Shown in pieces: positions 1 through 7,134 of a DNA stretch of 10,497 nucleotides (position 1 is the first letter of the stretch; each line of letters starts with the position of its first letter). Under the pieces are notes generated by a model. That model was not told the origin of the DNA, made no database searches, and saw only the letters and a program-made list of their open reading frames with translations. The DNA comes from an uncultured Spirochaetales bacterium (GTDB taxonomy: Bacteria > Spirochaetota > Spirochaetia > Treponematales > Treponemataceae). Where the stretch lies: the NCBI GenBank assembly GCA_946061495.1, contig CAMGSV010000077.1:1-10497 (forward strand), in the 5' to 3' direction. The position numbers and the translations under genes are program-made.

Positions 1-2037
1 GGATTGGCGGTTTTTTCCGTTTCCTTGTACAATGGTATCAAAGGGAAGCTAATCGAGCTTGAGCTTGAGGATCTTCATGTGGTCACGGATTACTTTGTGG
101 CGGAGGTTGAGGAGGAGAGGGAGGAGCTTAGAGAGGCCATGCTGTTCCTGGTAGAGGATACGAAGACATCAAACCGTGGCAATATGGAAACGCAAAATGC
201 ACGGATGTATTTGCGTGGCTTGGCGGCTAACAACGGAATGTCGAATTTGGCCCTTTTCCGGCCGACCGGGGAATTACTGGTTTCGGCGTATGACGACACT
301 TTTTCCACTCGTGCAGAGCTCGAGGCTATCACGCAGGCCAGGAATGGAGAGGTTGTTTCTGCCATCGCAGTGGGCAACAGCAAGATATGCAATATTTGCG
401 CCACCACCTTGAATTGGGGCGGAGTGAATTTTGTTATAATGGGGGAGCGTACCGTGACCTCCAGGGACTTCCTTCAGAATGCAATCCATATTCCCGACAC
501 CTACGTCAGCATTTATTTGGGCAACATCCGTCTTGGTACTACGATGAATAGTGGGGATTCTGGTGTCAAAACAATGCATGATGAGGTGATGGAGGAGGTG
601 TATCGTGGTAGTGGAGCGTATTCTGGTCTGGTTACCGTGGATGGATTGCAGCTTCTGACCTTCTATCACAACCTGAGTATGGAGCATGAAGACGAGGAGG
701 GGGGCGCATTGTTCGAGAATGGCGAGGGGGTTACCATCGCCACGGTGAAGGACTTCTCCGCAATCAGGAGGGCATATATCTCTCTTCTAGGTACCAGCAT
801 TATACAGATGTTCATTTTGTTCGGCATTGTTGCAGTCTTCATCATTGTTATATGCGGGCGTCTGGTGATAAAGCCTATTAGTGCGTCCATTACAGCCTTC
901 AAGAACCTGAACGGCGGCGACGGCCTGGCAGACCTAACCTACCGCATTGAAATCAAGCGGGAGGATGAGATTGGTGCCATGTGCGGGGAGGTAAACGAAT
1001 TCATCGACAACCAGCAGCACATCATGCAGGATGTAAGAAAATCCAGCAAGACAATTACGGAGATCACAGAGAATTTGGCTTGTTCCGCAGAGGAGGCCGC
1101 CAGCTCCACACAGCAGATTTCCGCCAACATTTCCAATGTGAACCATCAGGTTGTAAAGCAGAACCAGGCATTGAAGGAGGTGCAGATGGTTTTGCAGGAT
1201 AGCGTTGAGAGTGTGCGGAATTTGGATAGCTTGATAGAAAATCAGTCTTCTGGCATCATAGAGTCCTCCTCCGCCGTGGAAGAGATGGTGGGAAATATTA
1301 GTGCGGTATCCAACTCTGTAAATAAGATGGCAGAGGAGTACCAGCAGCTCATAGGAATTACAGACAGGGGTAGGCAGCGTCAGGATGATGTTGCCCGGCA
1401 AATCAACAACATGGCGGAGCAGTCCCGTCACTTGGCGGAGGCGAACAACGTCATCTCCCAGATTGCAAGTCAGACCAACCTGCTGGCCATGAACGCCGCC
1501 ATCGAGGCCGCACACGCTGGAGAGGCGGGAAAGGGATTCTCTGTTGTTGCCGACGAAATCCGCAAGCTGGCGGAAAATTCTGCCACTCAGTCCAAGGCTA
1601 TCAAGCAGGAGCTGAGCAATATTTCTGGCATCATCCAGGAGGTTGTCACCACCTCCGCACTTTCCGTGCAGGAATTCTCCGAGATTAGCGGCAAGGTTGC
1701 CAGTACGGAAACCCTTGTGCGTGAGATTGACAATGCCATGATGGAGCAGCAGGTGTCCTCCAAGCAGGTTCTGGTCTCACTGCGTGAAATCAATGAGGCC
1801 AGTGTCCAGGTTCAGCAGACCTCAAAGAAGATGGCGGACAATATCGTCCATTTGGAGAATTCCTCCTCCAATTTGGACTTCATCGCCACCACTGTGGCAA
1901 ACAGCATGGCGGAAATGGAAAATGGTATACGGGAGATTGGCCGGGCCGCCCAGACCGTCTCCGACGAGGTTATCAATGCCAGGGATTCCGTGAATGTGAT
2001 GGATGCTGTCCTGGAAAAATTTAAGCTGGAGGAGTAG
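1..2037 (+). CDS. Methyl-accepting chemotaxis protein with Cache-type sensor, 5' end cut by window
   Basis: Inner-membrane chemoreceptor that signals through CheW/CheA to the flagellar motor. The frame is open from base 1, and the first codons look like the tail of the first membrane helix, so the true start lies upstream. TTG at 4 is only the first possible start in view. Numbering from that codon, residues 10-258 are an extracytoplasmic sensor resembling Cache_3/Cache_2 domains (VSIYLGNIRLGTT at 168-180), with a CxxC at 129-132. The second membrane helix is about 260-284 and the HAMP domain about 286-340. The long signalling coiled coil has its hairpin tip around TNLLAMNAAIEAAHAG (491-506), the most conserved part of the family. 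No C-terminal CheR/CheB pentapeptide is present; the protein ends KFKLEE. It is a paralogue of the receptor at the right edge. No terminator of its own directly follows. Confidence 0.95.
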   Translation, partial: GLAVFSVSLYNGIKGKLIELELEDLHVVTDYFVAEVEEEREELREAMLFLVEDTKTSNRGNMETQNARMYLRGLAANNGMSNLALFRPTGELLVSAYDDTFSTRAELEAITQARNGEVVSAIAVGNSKICNICATTLNWGGVNFVIMGERTVTSRDFLQNAIHIPDTYVSIYLGNIRLGTTMNSGDSGVKTMHDEVMEEVYRGSGAYSGLVTVDGLQLLTFYHNLSMEHEDEEGGALFENGEGVTIATVKDFSAIRRAYISLLGTSIIQMFILFGIVAVFIIVICGRLVIKPISASITAFKNLNGGDGLADLTYRIEIKREDEIGAMCGEVNEFIDNQQHIMQDVRKSSKTITEITENLACSAEEAASSTQQISANISNVNHQVVKQNQALKEVQMVLQDSVESVRNLDSLIENQSSGIIESSSAVEEMVGNISAVSNSVNKMAEEYQQLIGITDRGRQRQDDVARQINNMAEQSRHLAEANNVISQIASQTNLLAMNAAIEAAHAGEAGKGFSVVADEIRKLAENSATQSKAIKQELSNISGIIQEVVTTSALSVQEFSEISGKVASTETLVREIDNAMMEQQVSSKQVLVSLREINEASVQVQQTSKKMADNIVHLENSSSNLDFIATTVANSMAEMENGIREIGRAAQTVSDEVINARDSVNVMDAVLEKFKLEE

Positions 2038-2080
2038 TTTTTCAAAAGCGAACAGCTGGAATGGGGCGGGGGCTTTGTAA

Positions 2081-2275
2081 GGTTCTAGACTAGTATCTTT
2101 TCAGTATTTTAGCCAGTTCCCTGACCAAATCGGCATTGCGGCGGCCTTCCTCTACGCCTCCACCCTGGTGGAGGAGGGGGAGCTGCGTGACCTGTGCCTC
2201 CACTATGCACCCAGGAAGAAGCCGGTGATTCTGGAAAGGATTGCCGGTATTTCCAGGAGCTTTGCCGAATCCTAG
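2081..2275 (+). pseudogene. Start-less coding remnant, 3' end of an unidentified gene
   Basis: A plus-strand frame opens after a TAA at 2078-2080 and runs 64 codons to a TAG at 2273-2275. From about 2093 it reads like real protein: the segment at 2117-2194 encodes FPDQIGIAAAFLYASTLVEE, continuing to a C-terminus ISRSFAES. Its codons (ctg, gtg, gag, gcc, acc, ttc) match those of neighbouring genes. There is no ATG or TTG in the frame. The only GTG starts lie deep inside, without a ribosome binding site. A strong terminator begins 20 bases after the stop, as expected at the end of a real gene. The likely reading is the surviving 3' end of a deleted or decayed gene between the chemoreceptor and nhaC. 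I do not recognise the family. A chance open frame remains possible. Confidence 0.45.
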
Positions 2276-2294
2276 GCTTGGTTTTAAAATGAAA

Positions 2295-2339
2295 AGGCCG
2301 CTTGCCTTGAGTTTCCTCAAGACAGGCGGCCTCTTTTTT
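2295..2339. terminator. Bidirectional rho-independent terminator
   Basis: A 17-bp stem (2295-2311 with 2316-2332, one mismatch and one G-U pair) closes a TTTC loop and is followed on the plus strand by a run of six T (2334-2339). On the minus strand the stem sits directly after the nhaC stop and is followed by TTTTCATTTTAAAA. It therefore serves nhaC from the right and the chemoreceptor or the gene remnant from the left. Confidence 0.9.
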
Positions 2340-3951
2340 AGCGGGCTTTCAGCAATCGTGGTAGGAAGATCATTCCTACCACGAACACTACCAGGGCTGC
2401 GGCCCAGGCGGCAACGGGGTTCAGGGCGAATCCACCCACAATGAATCCAATGAAGGTACAGGTCGCTACAAAGAAGGCGTAGGGCAGCTGGGTGGCCACG
2501 TGCTCCAGGTGGGGGCAGCTGGCTCCCGTGGAGGACAGGATGGTGGTGTCGGAGATGGGTGAGGCGTGGTCACCAAAGACAGCACCGCCGATGATCGCTG
2601 CCATGGAAATCATGGCGGCGTTGGTGAGGCCGGCGGGATCCATTCCCTGGCCGGTAGCCAAACCGGTGACGATGGGCATTCCGATGGGAATCATGATGCC
2701 GAAGGTGCCCCAGCTTGTTCCTGTGGCGAAGGAAATCACTGCAGACAGCACAAAGAGGATGCAGGGCAACAGCTGGATGGGGAAGCTGCCGTCGCTCACC
2801 ACCTGGGACAGGTAGAGTCCCAGTCCAAGGCCACCGTCAGCACGGGGGGACTTGATGATGGTGCCGATGGACCAAGCCATGGTGAGGATGATGAGGGCGG
2901 GCAGCATGGACTGGATGCCGTTGCGCAGGGCTTCTCCTGCCTCCTTCAGATTGAGCAGGCCACGGGCCAGATAGTAGATGTAGGTGGCGGTGATGGTAAA
3001 CATCACGGCATACCAAAGTGCCATGGAGGAGTCGGTGTCGTTGAAGGCATCACCAATGCTCATGGAGGCAATGGCCTGCCCCATGGTGGTGATGGTCTCT
3101 CCGTCGATGGCACCAAGCCAGGTAACGATGGGGAAGAAGGCTACGGCGCTGACAATCAGCACGATGATGGGGAAGAGCATGTCCACCGGCTTGGCATTGT
3201 CTTCTGACTCTTCTTCGATTGTACCGGCGGCGGGGCCGTATTTTTCCGCATTGAATAGAATGCCCTGCTTTGCCAGCTCCCCGGATGCCTTCATGGGGCC
3301 GAAATCCCGCTTCAGGAAGATGACGGTGAGCACCATAATGAGGGCCAGCAGTGCGTACAGGTTGTAGGGAATTGCCTTGATGAAGAACTCGAACTCCGTC
3401 ATGCCCATCTGCTTGAATCCCTGGGAATCACGGACAATGGACATGACGGTGACTACCCAGCTGGAAATGGGTGCGATGATGCAGACCGGTGCGGCGGTGG
3501 AGTCCAGGATGTAGGAGAGCTTGGCACGGGAAACGCCAGTCTTGTCGCAGATGGGCCGCATGACGGTTCCTACCGACATGGAGTTGAAGTAGTCGTCGAT
3601 AAAAATCAGCAGGCCGAAGACAAAGGTCATGAACTGGGAGCTGGTTCCCGTCTTCAGCTTTGAGGAAGCCCAGTGGCCGAATGCCCTGGCGGCACCAGTC
3701 TTGTTCAACATTCCCACCAGACCGCCCAGTAGTGCGCAGAACAGGAAGATGCGGATGTTCCAGCCATCAGCCAGGGAGCCTGCCAGCAAATCGGTAAGAT
3801 TCATCAGTGCAGTTCCAGGGTTTCCTCCGGCGATAATCAACGCTCCAGACAGAATTCCTAGGAAAAGGGATACAATCACGTCCTTGGTGACAAAGGCCAG
3901 GACAATGGTGAGGAGGGGAGGGATGATTCCCCATAATCCATAGTGATCCAT
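2338..3951 (-). CDS. nhaC: NhaC-family Na+/H+ antiporter
   Basis: Integral membrane protein of 537 residues, rich in hydrophobic helices throughout. Members of this family exchange Na+ for H+, and some relatives carry organic acids or amino acids (malate/lactate, for example), so the substrate is not certain. Family signatures seen: FIDDYFNSMSVG (117-128), a conserved helix with STAAPVCIIAPISSW (151-165), FATGTSWGTFGIMIP (408-422), and GDHASPISDTT (460-470), which is characteristic of NhaC. A charged cytoplasmic-type loop (about 215-257, with EEESED) splits the protein into two membrane halves. The ATG at 3951 has a good ribosome binding site, GAGAGG (3958-3963), six bases upstream. It is a single-gene transcript, divergent from aroDE, with its own promoter and a terminator right after the stop. 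Confidence 0.92.
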   Translation of the reverse strand: MDHYGLWGIIPPLLTIVLAFVTKDVIVSLFLGILSGALIIAGGNPGTALMNLTDLLAGSLADGWNIRIFLFCALLGGLVGMLNKTGAARAFGHWASSKLKTGTSSQFMTFVFGLLIFIDDYFNSMSVGTVMRPICDKTGVSRAKLSYILDSTAAPVCIIAPISSWVVTVMSIVRDSQGFKQMGMTEFEFFIKAIPYNLYALLALIMVLTVIFLKRDFGPMKASGELAKQGILFNAEKYGPAAGTIEEESEDNAKPVDMLFPIIVLIVSAVAFFPIVTWLGAIDGETITTMGQAIASMSIGDAFNDTDSSMALWYAVMFTITATYIYYLARGLLNLKEAGEALRNGIQSMLPALIILTMAWSIGTIIKSPRADGGLGLGLYLSQVVSDGSFPIQLLPCILFVLSAVISFATGTSWGTFGIMIPIGMPIVTGLATGQGMDPAGLTNAAMISMAAIIGGAVFGDHASPISDTTILSSTGASCPHLEHVATQLPYAFFVATCTFIGFIVGGFALNPVAAWAAALVVFVVGMIFLPRLLKAR

Positions 3952-3985
3952 TAAAAACCTCTCATTTCTCGATAAAAACTGTCAC

Positions 3986-4015
3986 ATTCTACCATAGATA
4001 TGATAGATTACTCAA
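3986..4015 (-). promoter_or_regulatory. Predicted nhaC promoter (sigma-70 type, extended -10)
   Basis: On the minus strand, TTGAGT (4010-4015) lies 18 bases upstream of TAGAAT (3986-3991, five of six consensus bases). TAGAAT is preceded by TGG, giving an extended -10, TGGTAGAAT. The predicted start of transcription near 3979 leaves a leader of about 28 bases containing GAGAGG before the ATG at 3951. Read from sequence only. Confidence 0.6.
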
Positions 4016-4040
4016 TAATGGGCCTTAGAATAAATACGTA

Positions 4041-4069
4041 TTGTAAGGGTATTTGGTTTATGGTAGTAT
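4041..4069 (+). promoter_or_regulatory. Predicted aroDE-rpiA promoter placing transcription start at the ATG
   Basis: TTGTAA (4041-4046, four of six) lies 17 bases before TAGTAT (4064-4069, four of six). The preceding TGG makes an extended -10, TGGTAGTAT. Only six bases (4070-4075) separate the -10 box from the aroDE ATG at 4076, so transcription should begin at or within a base or two of the start codon. No Shine-Dalgarno sequence lies in the usual window. The core TATGGTAGTAT closely matches the divergent nhaC promoter core, TATGGTAGAAT. Confidence 0.55.
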
Positions 4070-4075
4070 TTTGAC

Positions 4076-5566
4076 ATGGAACGACCACGCATTTGTCTTT
4101 GTTTGACAGGCAAGACTTTGGCTGCGGACATGGAAATCCTTGAATTGTATCGCAATTGGATCGATATGGTGGAGCTGCGGGTGGATTATCTTGAGAAGGA
4201 TGAGCGCCTGCATATTCGTAAATTCCCCCAGATGGCAGGAATTCCCTGTATCCTTACCATCCGGCGCAACATTGACGGCGGACAGTTTGTGGAGGGAGAG
4301 GCTTCCCGTACCATGCTGTTTGCCCGGGGGCTGGCCTTTGCCGAGCAGGATGTTCGCAAGAATTTTGCCTACGTTGACTTCGAGGAGGATTATTACGTGC
4401 CCAGCCTCCAGGATGCTGCACTGGCTTTTGGGACACGGATTATCCGTAGTGCTCACGATATGGAGGGGCCGATTGATGACATTCCCGGACGCCTGGCAAA
4501 AATGCGGATTACTGGCTTTGAGATTCCCAAAATTGCTTGTATGCCCAGAACCTTGGCAGATGTGACAAAAATGTTCCGTCAGGCTGCCACCTTGGAGCCA
4601 GGGCAGCAAATTCTTTGTGCCATGGGACCCTTGGGACAACCCACCCGGATTTTGTCAGACAAATTGAATTCCTTCCTCTCATTTGTGTCTCCGCCAGAGG
4701 CAGCGAAAATGAAGAGTATTGGACATATTGATCCTATTGACCTGAACAAGGTGTACGACTTTAGGTCCATTGACAAGAATACTGAAATCTTTGGTATCAT
4801 CGGATATCCTCTGGAGTCAACGGATAGCCCGCTTATCCATAATTCCGGCTATAGAAACCATGGAATGAATGCTACCTACATTCCCATTCGGGCTGAGACG
4901 GTGGAGGAAGCACTGGAATTTGCAGAGGTGGTGGGAATCAAGGGCTTGTCTGTCACCGTTCCCCACAAGGAAAAGATATTGCCCCATCTGGCGGAACAGG
5001 CTCCCCAGGTGAAGGACATTGGTGCCTGCAATACCATCCTGCGGACGGAAGCTGGCTGGTGTGGTTACAATACTGATGCGGAAGGGGTCATGATTGCTTT
5101 GAAGGAATTCCTTGGGGTGGAGAATTTATCTCATTTGCGGGTGGCCATCATCGGTGCAGGTGGAGCTGCCAGGGGGGTGGCCTATGCCGTCCGCCAATTG
5201 AAGGGGCGAGCCTGTATTTTCAACCGCACCGTGGCAAAGGCGAAGCGGATTGCGGACCACTTCGGATTCAAGTGGGCCACCTTGGGCCCCGAGTCCCTCC
5301 ATCAGCTGGATCGATATTCCGATATCATCATCCAGACCACCTCAAAGGGCATGGGGGCAAGTTTGCCTGCCACGGAGGAGAACGATCCCTTGTATTTCTA
5401 TGATTTCAAGGGAACGGAGGCCCTCTACGACATTGTGTATCACCCAGTGGTGACTCCCATCATGCACCGGGCTTCCTTGGCTGGTTGTATTGTGGCAAAT
5501 GGCTATTCCATGCTGCAATACCAGGCATATCGACAATTCAAATATTTTACAGGAGTTGATTACTGA
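4076..5566 (+). CDS. aroDE: Bifunctional 3-dehydroquinate dehydratase (type I) / shikimate dehydrogenase
   Basis: A 496-residue cytoplasmic fusion for steps three and four of the shikimate pathway: dehydroquinate to dehydroshikimate, then NADPH reduction to shikimate. Residues 1 to about 225 are type I dehydratase: ELRVD (33-37), catalytic histidine in SAHDM (H127), Schiff-base lysine in EIPKIACMP (K152), MGPLGQPTRI (183-192). Residues from about 235 are shikimate dehydrogenase: GYPLESTDSP (243-252), VTVPHKE with catalytic K298, GACNTI (316-321), NTD with D334, nucleotide loop GAGGAARG (360-367), NRT (383-385) fitting NADPH, and the C-terminal NGYSMLQYQA. The fused arrangement is like plant and chlamydial enzymes. 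The usual APGQ lid motif of the dehydratase is not recognisable; SIGHI (214-218) lies near the expected place. The start is firm because the first beta strand (RICLCLTGKTL) begins at residue 5. rpiA follows with a one-base overlap. Confidence 0.95.
   Translation: MERPRICLCLTGKTLAADMEILELYRNWIDMVELRVDYLEKDERLHIRKFPQMAGIPCILTIRRNIDGGQFVEGEASRTMLFARGLAFAEQDVRKNFAYVDFEEDYYVPSLQDAALAFGTRIIRSAHDMEGPIDDIPGRLAKMRITGFEIPKIACMPRTLADVTKMFRQAATLEPGQQILCAMGPLGQPTRILSDKLNSFLSFVSPPEAAKMKSIGHIDPIDLNKVYDFRSIDKNTEIFGIIGYPLESTDSPLIHNSGYRNHGMNATYIPIRAETVEEALEFAEVVGIKGLSVTVPHKEKILPHLAEQAPQVKDIGACNTILRTEAGWCGYNTDAEGVMIALKEFLGVENLSHLRVAIIGAGGAARGVAYAVRQLKGRACIFNRTVAKAKRIADHFGFKWATLGPESLHQLDRYSDIIIQTTSKGMGASLPATEENDPLYFYDFKGTEALYDIVYHPVVTPIMHRASLAGCIVANGYSMLQYQAYRQFKYFTGVDY
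5551..5555 (+). promoter_or_regulatory. Ribosome binding site of rpiA
   Basis: AGGAG lies inside the last codons of aroDE, ten bases before the rpiA ATG. The aroDE stop and rpiA start share one A (TGATG, 5564-5568), which favours translational coupling. aroDE itself has no such site. Confidence 0.7.
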
Positions 5567-6288
5567 TGGCGGCATTATCTCTGGCTGAACAGAAGAAGTT
5601 GGTGGGGTCCTACGCTGTGGACAAGCTGATGGAGGCCGGTTTGATTTTTTCCGGCATGAAGATTGGATTGGGTACTGGCTCCACTGCCATGCCCGCCGTG
5701 GAGCGGTTGGCGTATCACCTGAAGGAGGGACGGCTGCAGGACATCAAGGCGGTGTCCACCAGCTTCCAGACTTCCATTGCCTGCGAGCGTCTGGGAATTC
5801 CGGTGTATTCCATGAATGCCGGAGTCATTGGCGGGCAGCTTGACCTGGCTATTGACGGTGCCGACGAAATCAGCCCGGAGAACCACCTCATCAAGGGAGG
5901 CGGTGCCGCCCTGCTTTTGGAAAAGATTGTGGCCTACAGCGCCCGCCAGTTTGTGGTGGTGGCGGACAGCTCCAAGGATGTGGCCCATCTGGGGACTGGA
6001 TTCGCCCTGCCGGTGGAAATCATTGCCGAGGCACGCTGTGGCCTTGTGCGCCAGCTGGAGGCTCTGGGGGCCAGCTGTACCCTGCGGGAAGGGGTGCGCA
6101 AGGCCGGTCCTGTGGTGACGGACAACGGCAACCTGATTCTGGATCTGCTGTGGAAGGAGCCGGTGGATGCCGCCGCTTTGGAGGACCGGATAAAGTCCCT
6201 GGTGGGGGTGGTGGAGGTGGGATTCTTCACCAAGAACAAGCCCCGCTGCTACATTGCCCGCAGTGACGGCAGCGTTACGGTGCGTTAG
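5566..6288 (+). CDS. rpiA: Ribose-5-phosphate isomerase A
   Basis: Interconverts ribulose 5-phosphate and ribose 5-phosphate in the non-oxidative pentose-phosphate pathway, in the cytoplasm. Its 240 residues are close to the normal family length. Motifs in order: phosphate-binding GLGTGSTA (34-41), STSF (64-67), DGADEI (97-102), KGGGAALLLEKIVA (110-123), VVTDNGNLILD (183-193) and GVVEVGFF (214-221). The expected catalytic set is present: D97, K110 and E119, spaced as in the E. coli enzyme (D81, K94, E103). It is the second gene of the aroDE operon. The pentose-phosphate network also makes erythrose 4-phosphate, an input of the shikimate pathway, so the pairing makes metabolic sense, though that link is inference. 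The TAG stop overlaps the stop of the opposing gene, and no terminator is visible. Confidence 0.97.
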   Translation: MAALSLAEQKKLVGSYAVDKLMEAGLIFSGMKIGLGTGSTAMPAVERLAYHLKEGRLQDIKAVSTSFQTSIACERLGIPVYSMNAGVIGGQLDLAIDGADEISPENHLIKGGGAALLLEKIVAYSARQFVVVADSSKDVAHLGTGFALPVEIIAEARCGLVRQLEALGASCTLREGVRKAGPVVTDNGNLILDLLWKEPVDAAALEDRIKSLVGVVEVGFFTKNKPRCYIARSDGSVTVR

Positions 6289-7094
6289 TTGGTTATGGCT
6301 GCCTCTTCGGCTGTTGGAATCGGATTGGACTGGTGCTGGTGGCTTTCTTCCAGCTGCGCTGGTTCACGCTGGTTGCCAAAGAGGATGTCGTAGCCATTGT
6401 AGCCCATGGCGGTAATCATGCCGGAGATGACCTCCTGGGCACGCTTTTCTACCTCCTGCATAAAGCCGTATTCCACCAGCAATCGTTCTGCGTCGGCCTT
6501 CCGCTGCTGCACCTCATCCATCACTTCGGAGTTTTCTATCTTGCAGAAGCTGGAGGACTTCTCGTCGAATTTTTCCAGCTTGATGATTTCGTGGCCGGTG
6601 ATGGCGGCCTGGGGCAGCTGCACTCGGATGGTTCGGGCGGTGTGGTCAGCGTCGAACTGGCAGTCCTCCAGATGCTGGATGCCGCCCTCAATTTTTCCCA
6701 CGTACTTGTAGATGCCGTAGCTTTTGAACAGGCCGCCGGCCCTGCTTTTTTTCAGCATCACCACATCGGTGTAGATGGTGGAAAGGACTCCCAGGCGGGA
6801 ACAGCCCACCATCTGCCGGAACACCACCGCATCCAGAGACCGCCGTTCATCCTTGGTTGCCAGAACTCTTCCCACGGCAGTGCCAGCCTTGGTGAGGGAG
6901 CGTTTGAGAATAAAATAGGCGATGATGATGCAGATGAGGGGAACCAGCGCTGAGACGATGGCGGCCACTGCCCCCCAGACACCAGTGGGCTTCCGGGGAA
7001 GCAGCATCAGGATGACTGGCACCGCCACGGCTGGTATCAGCAGTAAGAAGACTCTGCCCTTGGTGCTGCGGAAAAGTTTGTTGATGATGCTCAT
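6285..7094 (-). CDS. DUF4230-like membrane-anchored protein of unknown function
   Basis: A 269-residue protein with two hydrophobic segments near the N-terminus (about 14-33 and 39-64), then a soluble part. The stretch from LGVLSTIYTDVV (101-112) through VQLPQAAITGHEI (158-170), the polar FDEKSSSF (176-183) and a long charged helix (about 190-228) resembles DUF4230. In that family, as I recall it, a membrane anchor precedes a domain with a similar PxAxIxxHE pattern. No enzymatic motif is visible. The tail after 240 is polar and probably disordered. The ATG at 7094 is preceded at five bases by AAGGGGG, a weak ribosome binding site. It lies 40 bases after era on the same strand with no terminator between, so it is probably co-transcribed. 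Its TAA shares three bases with the rpiA TAG. The DUF4230 call is from memory of the family pattern. Confidence 0.72.
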   Translation of the reverse strand: MSIINKLFRSTKGRVFLLLIPAVAVPVILMLLPRKPTGVWGAVAAIVSALVPLICIIIAYFILKRSLTKAGTAVGRVLATKDERRSLDAVVFRQMVGCSRLGVLSTIYTDVVMLKKSRAGGLFKSYGIYKYVGKIEGGIQHLEDCQFDADHTARTIRVQLPQAAITGHEIIKLEKFDEKSSSFCKIENSEVMDEVQQRKADAERLLVEYGFMQEVEKRAQEVISGMITAMGYNGYDILFGNQREPAQLEESHQHQSNPIPTAEEAAITN

Positions 7095-7134
7095 GGATGC
7101 CCCCTTTTGGTATGCTGCCGTTTCTCCGTGGCCC

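Noticed and set aside
934..1515. Long minus-strand open frame (193 codons) opposite the left chemoreceptor
   Set aside because: It lies fully within a well-conserved receptor coding region and its sequence matches no family. It is a shadow caused by the GC-rich third positions.
2038..2080. Extension of the left chemoreceptor past its TAG (16 more codons in frame to 2088)
   Set aside because: The extra codons resemble nothing at receptor C-termini, and the paralogue ends at the equivalent point.
2090..2320. Minus-strand open frame of 76 codons in the chemoreceptor-nhaC gap
   Set aside because: It starts inside the terminator stem, has no ribosome binding site, and mirrors the plus-strand frame that shows coding-like codons.
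4071..4076. Perfect -35 hexamer TTGACA overlapping the aroDE start codon
   Set aside because: No -10-like hexamer lies 16-19 bases downstream (the sequence there is TGTCTT), and a start inside the gene would remove the first conserved strand of the dehydratase.
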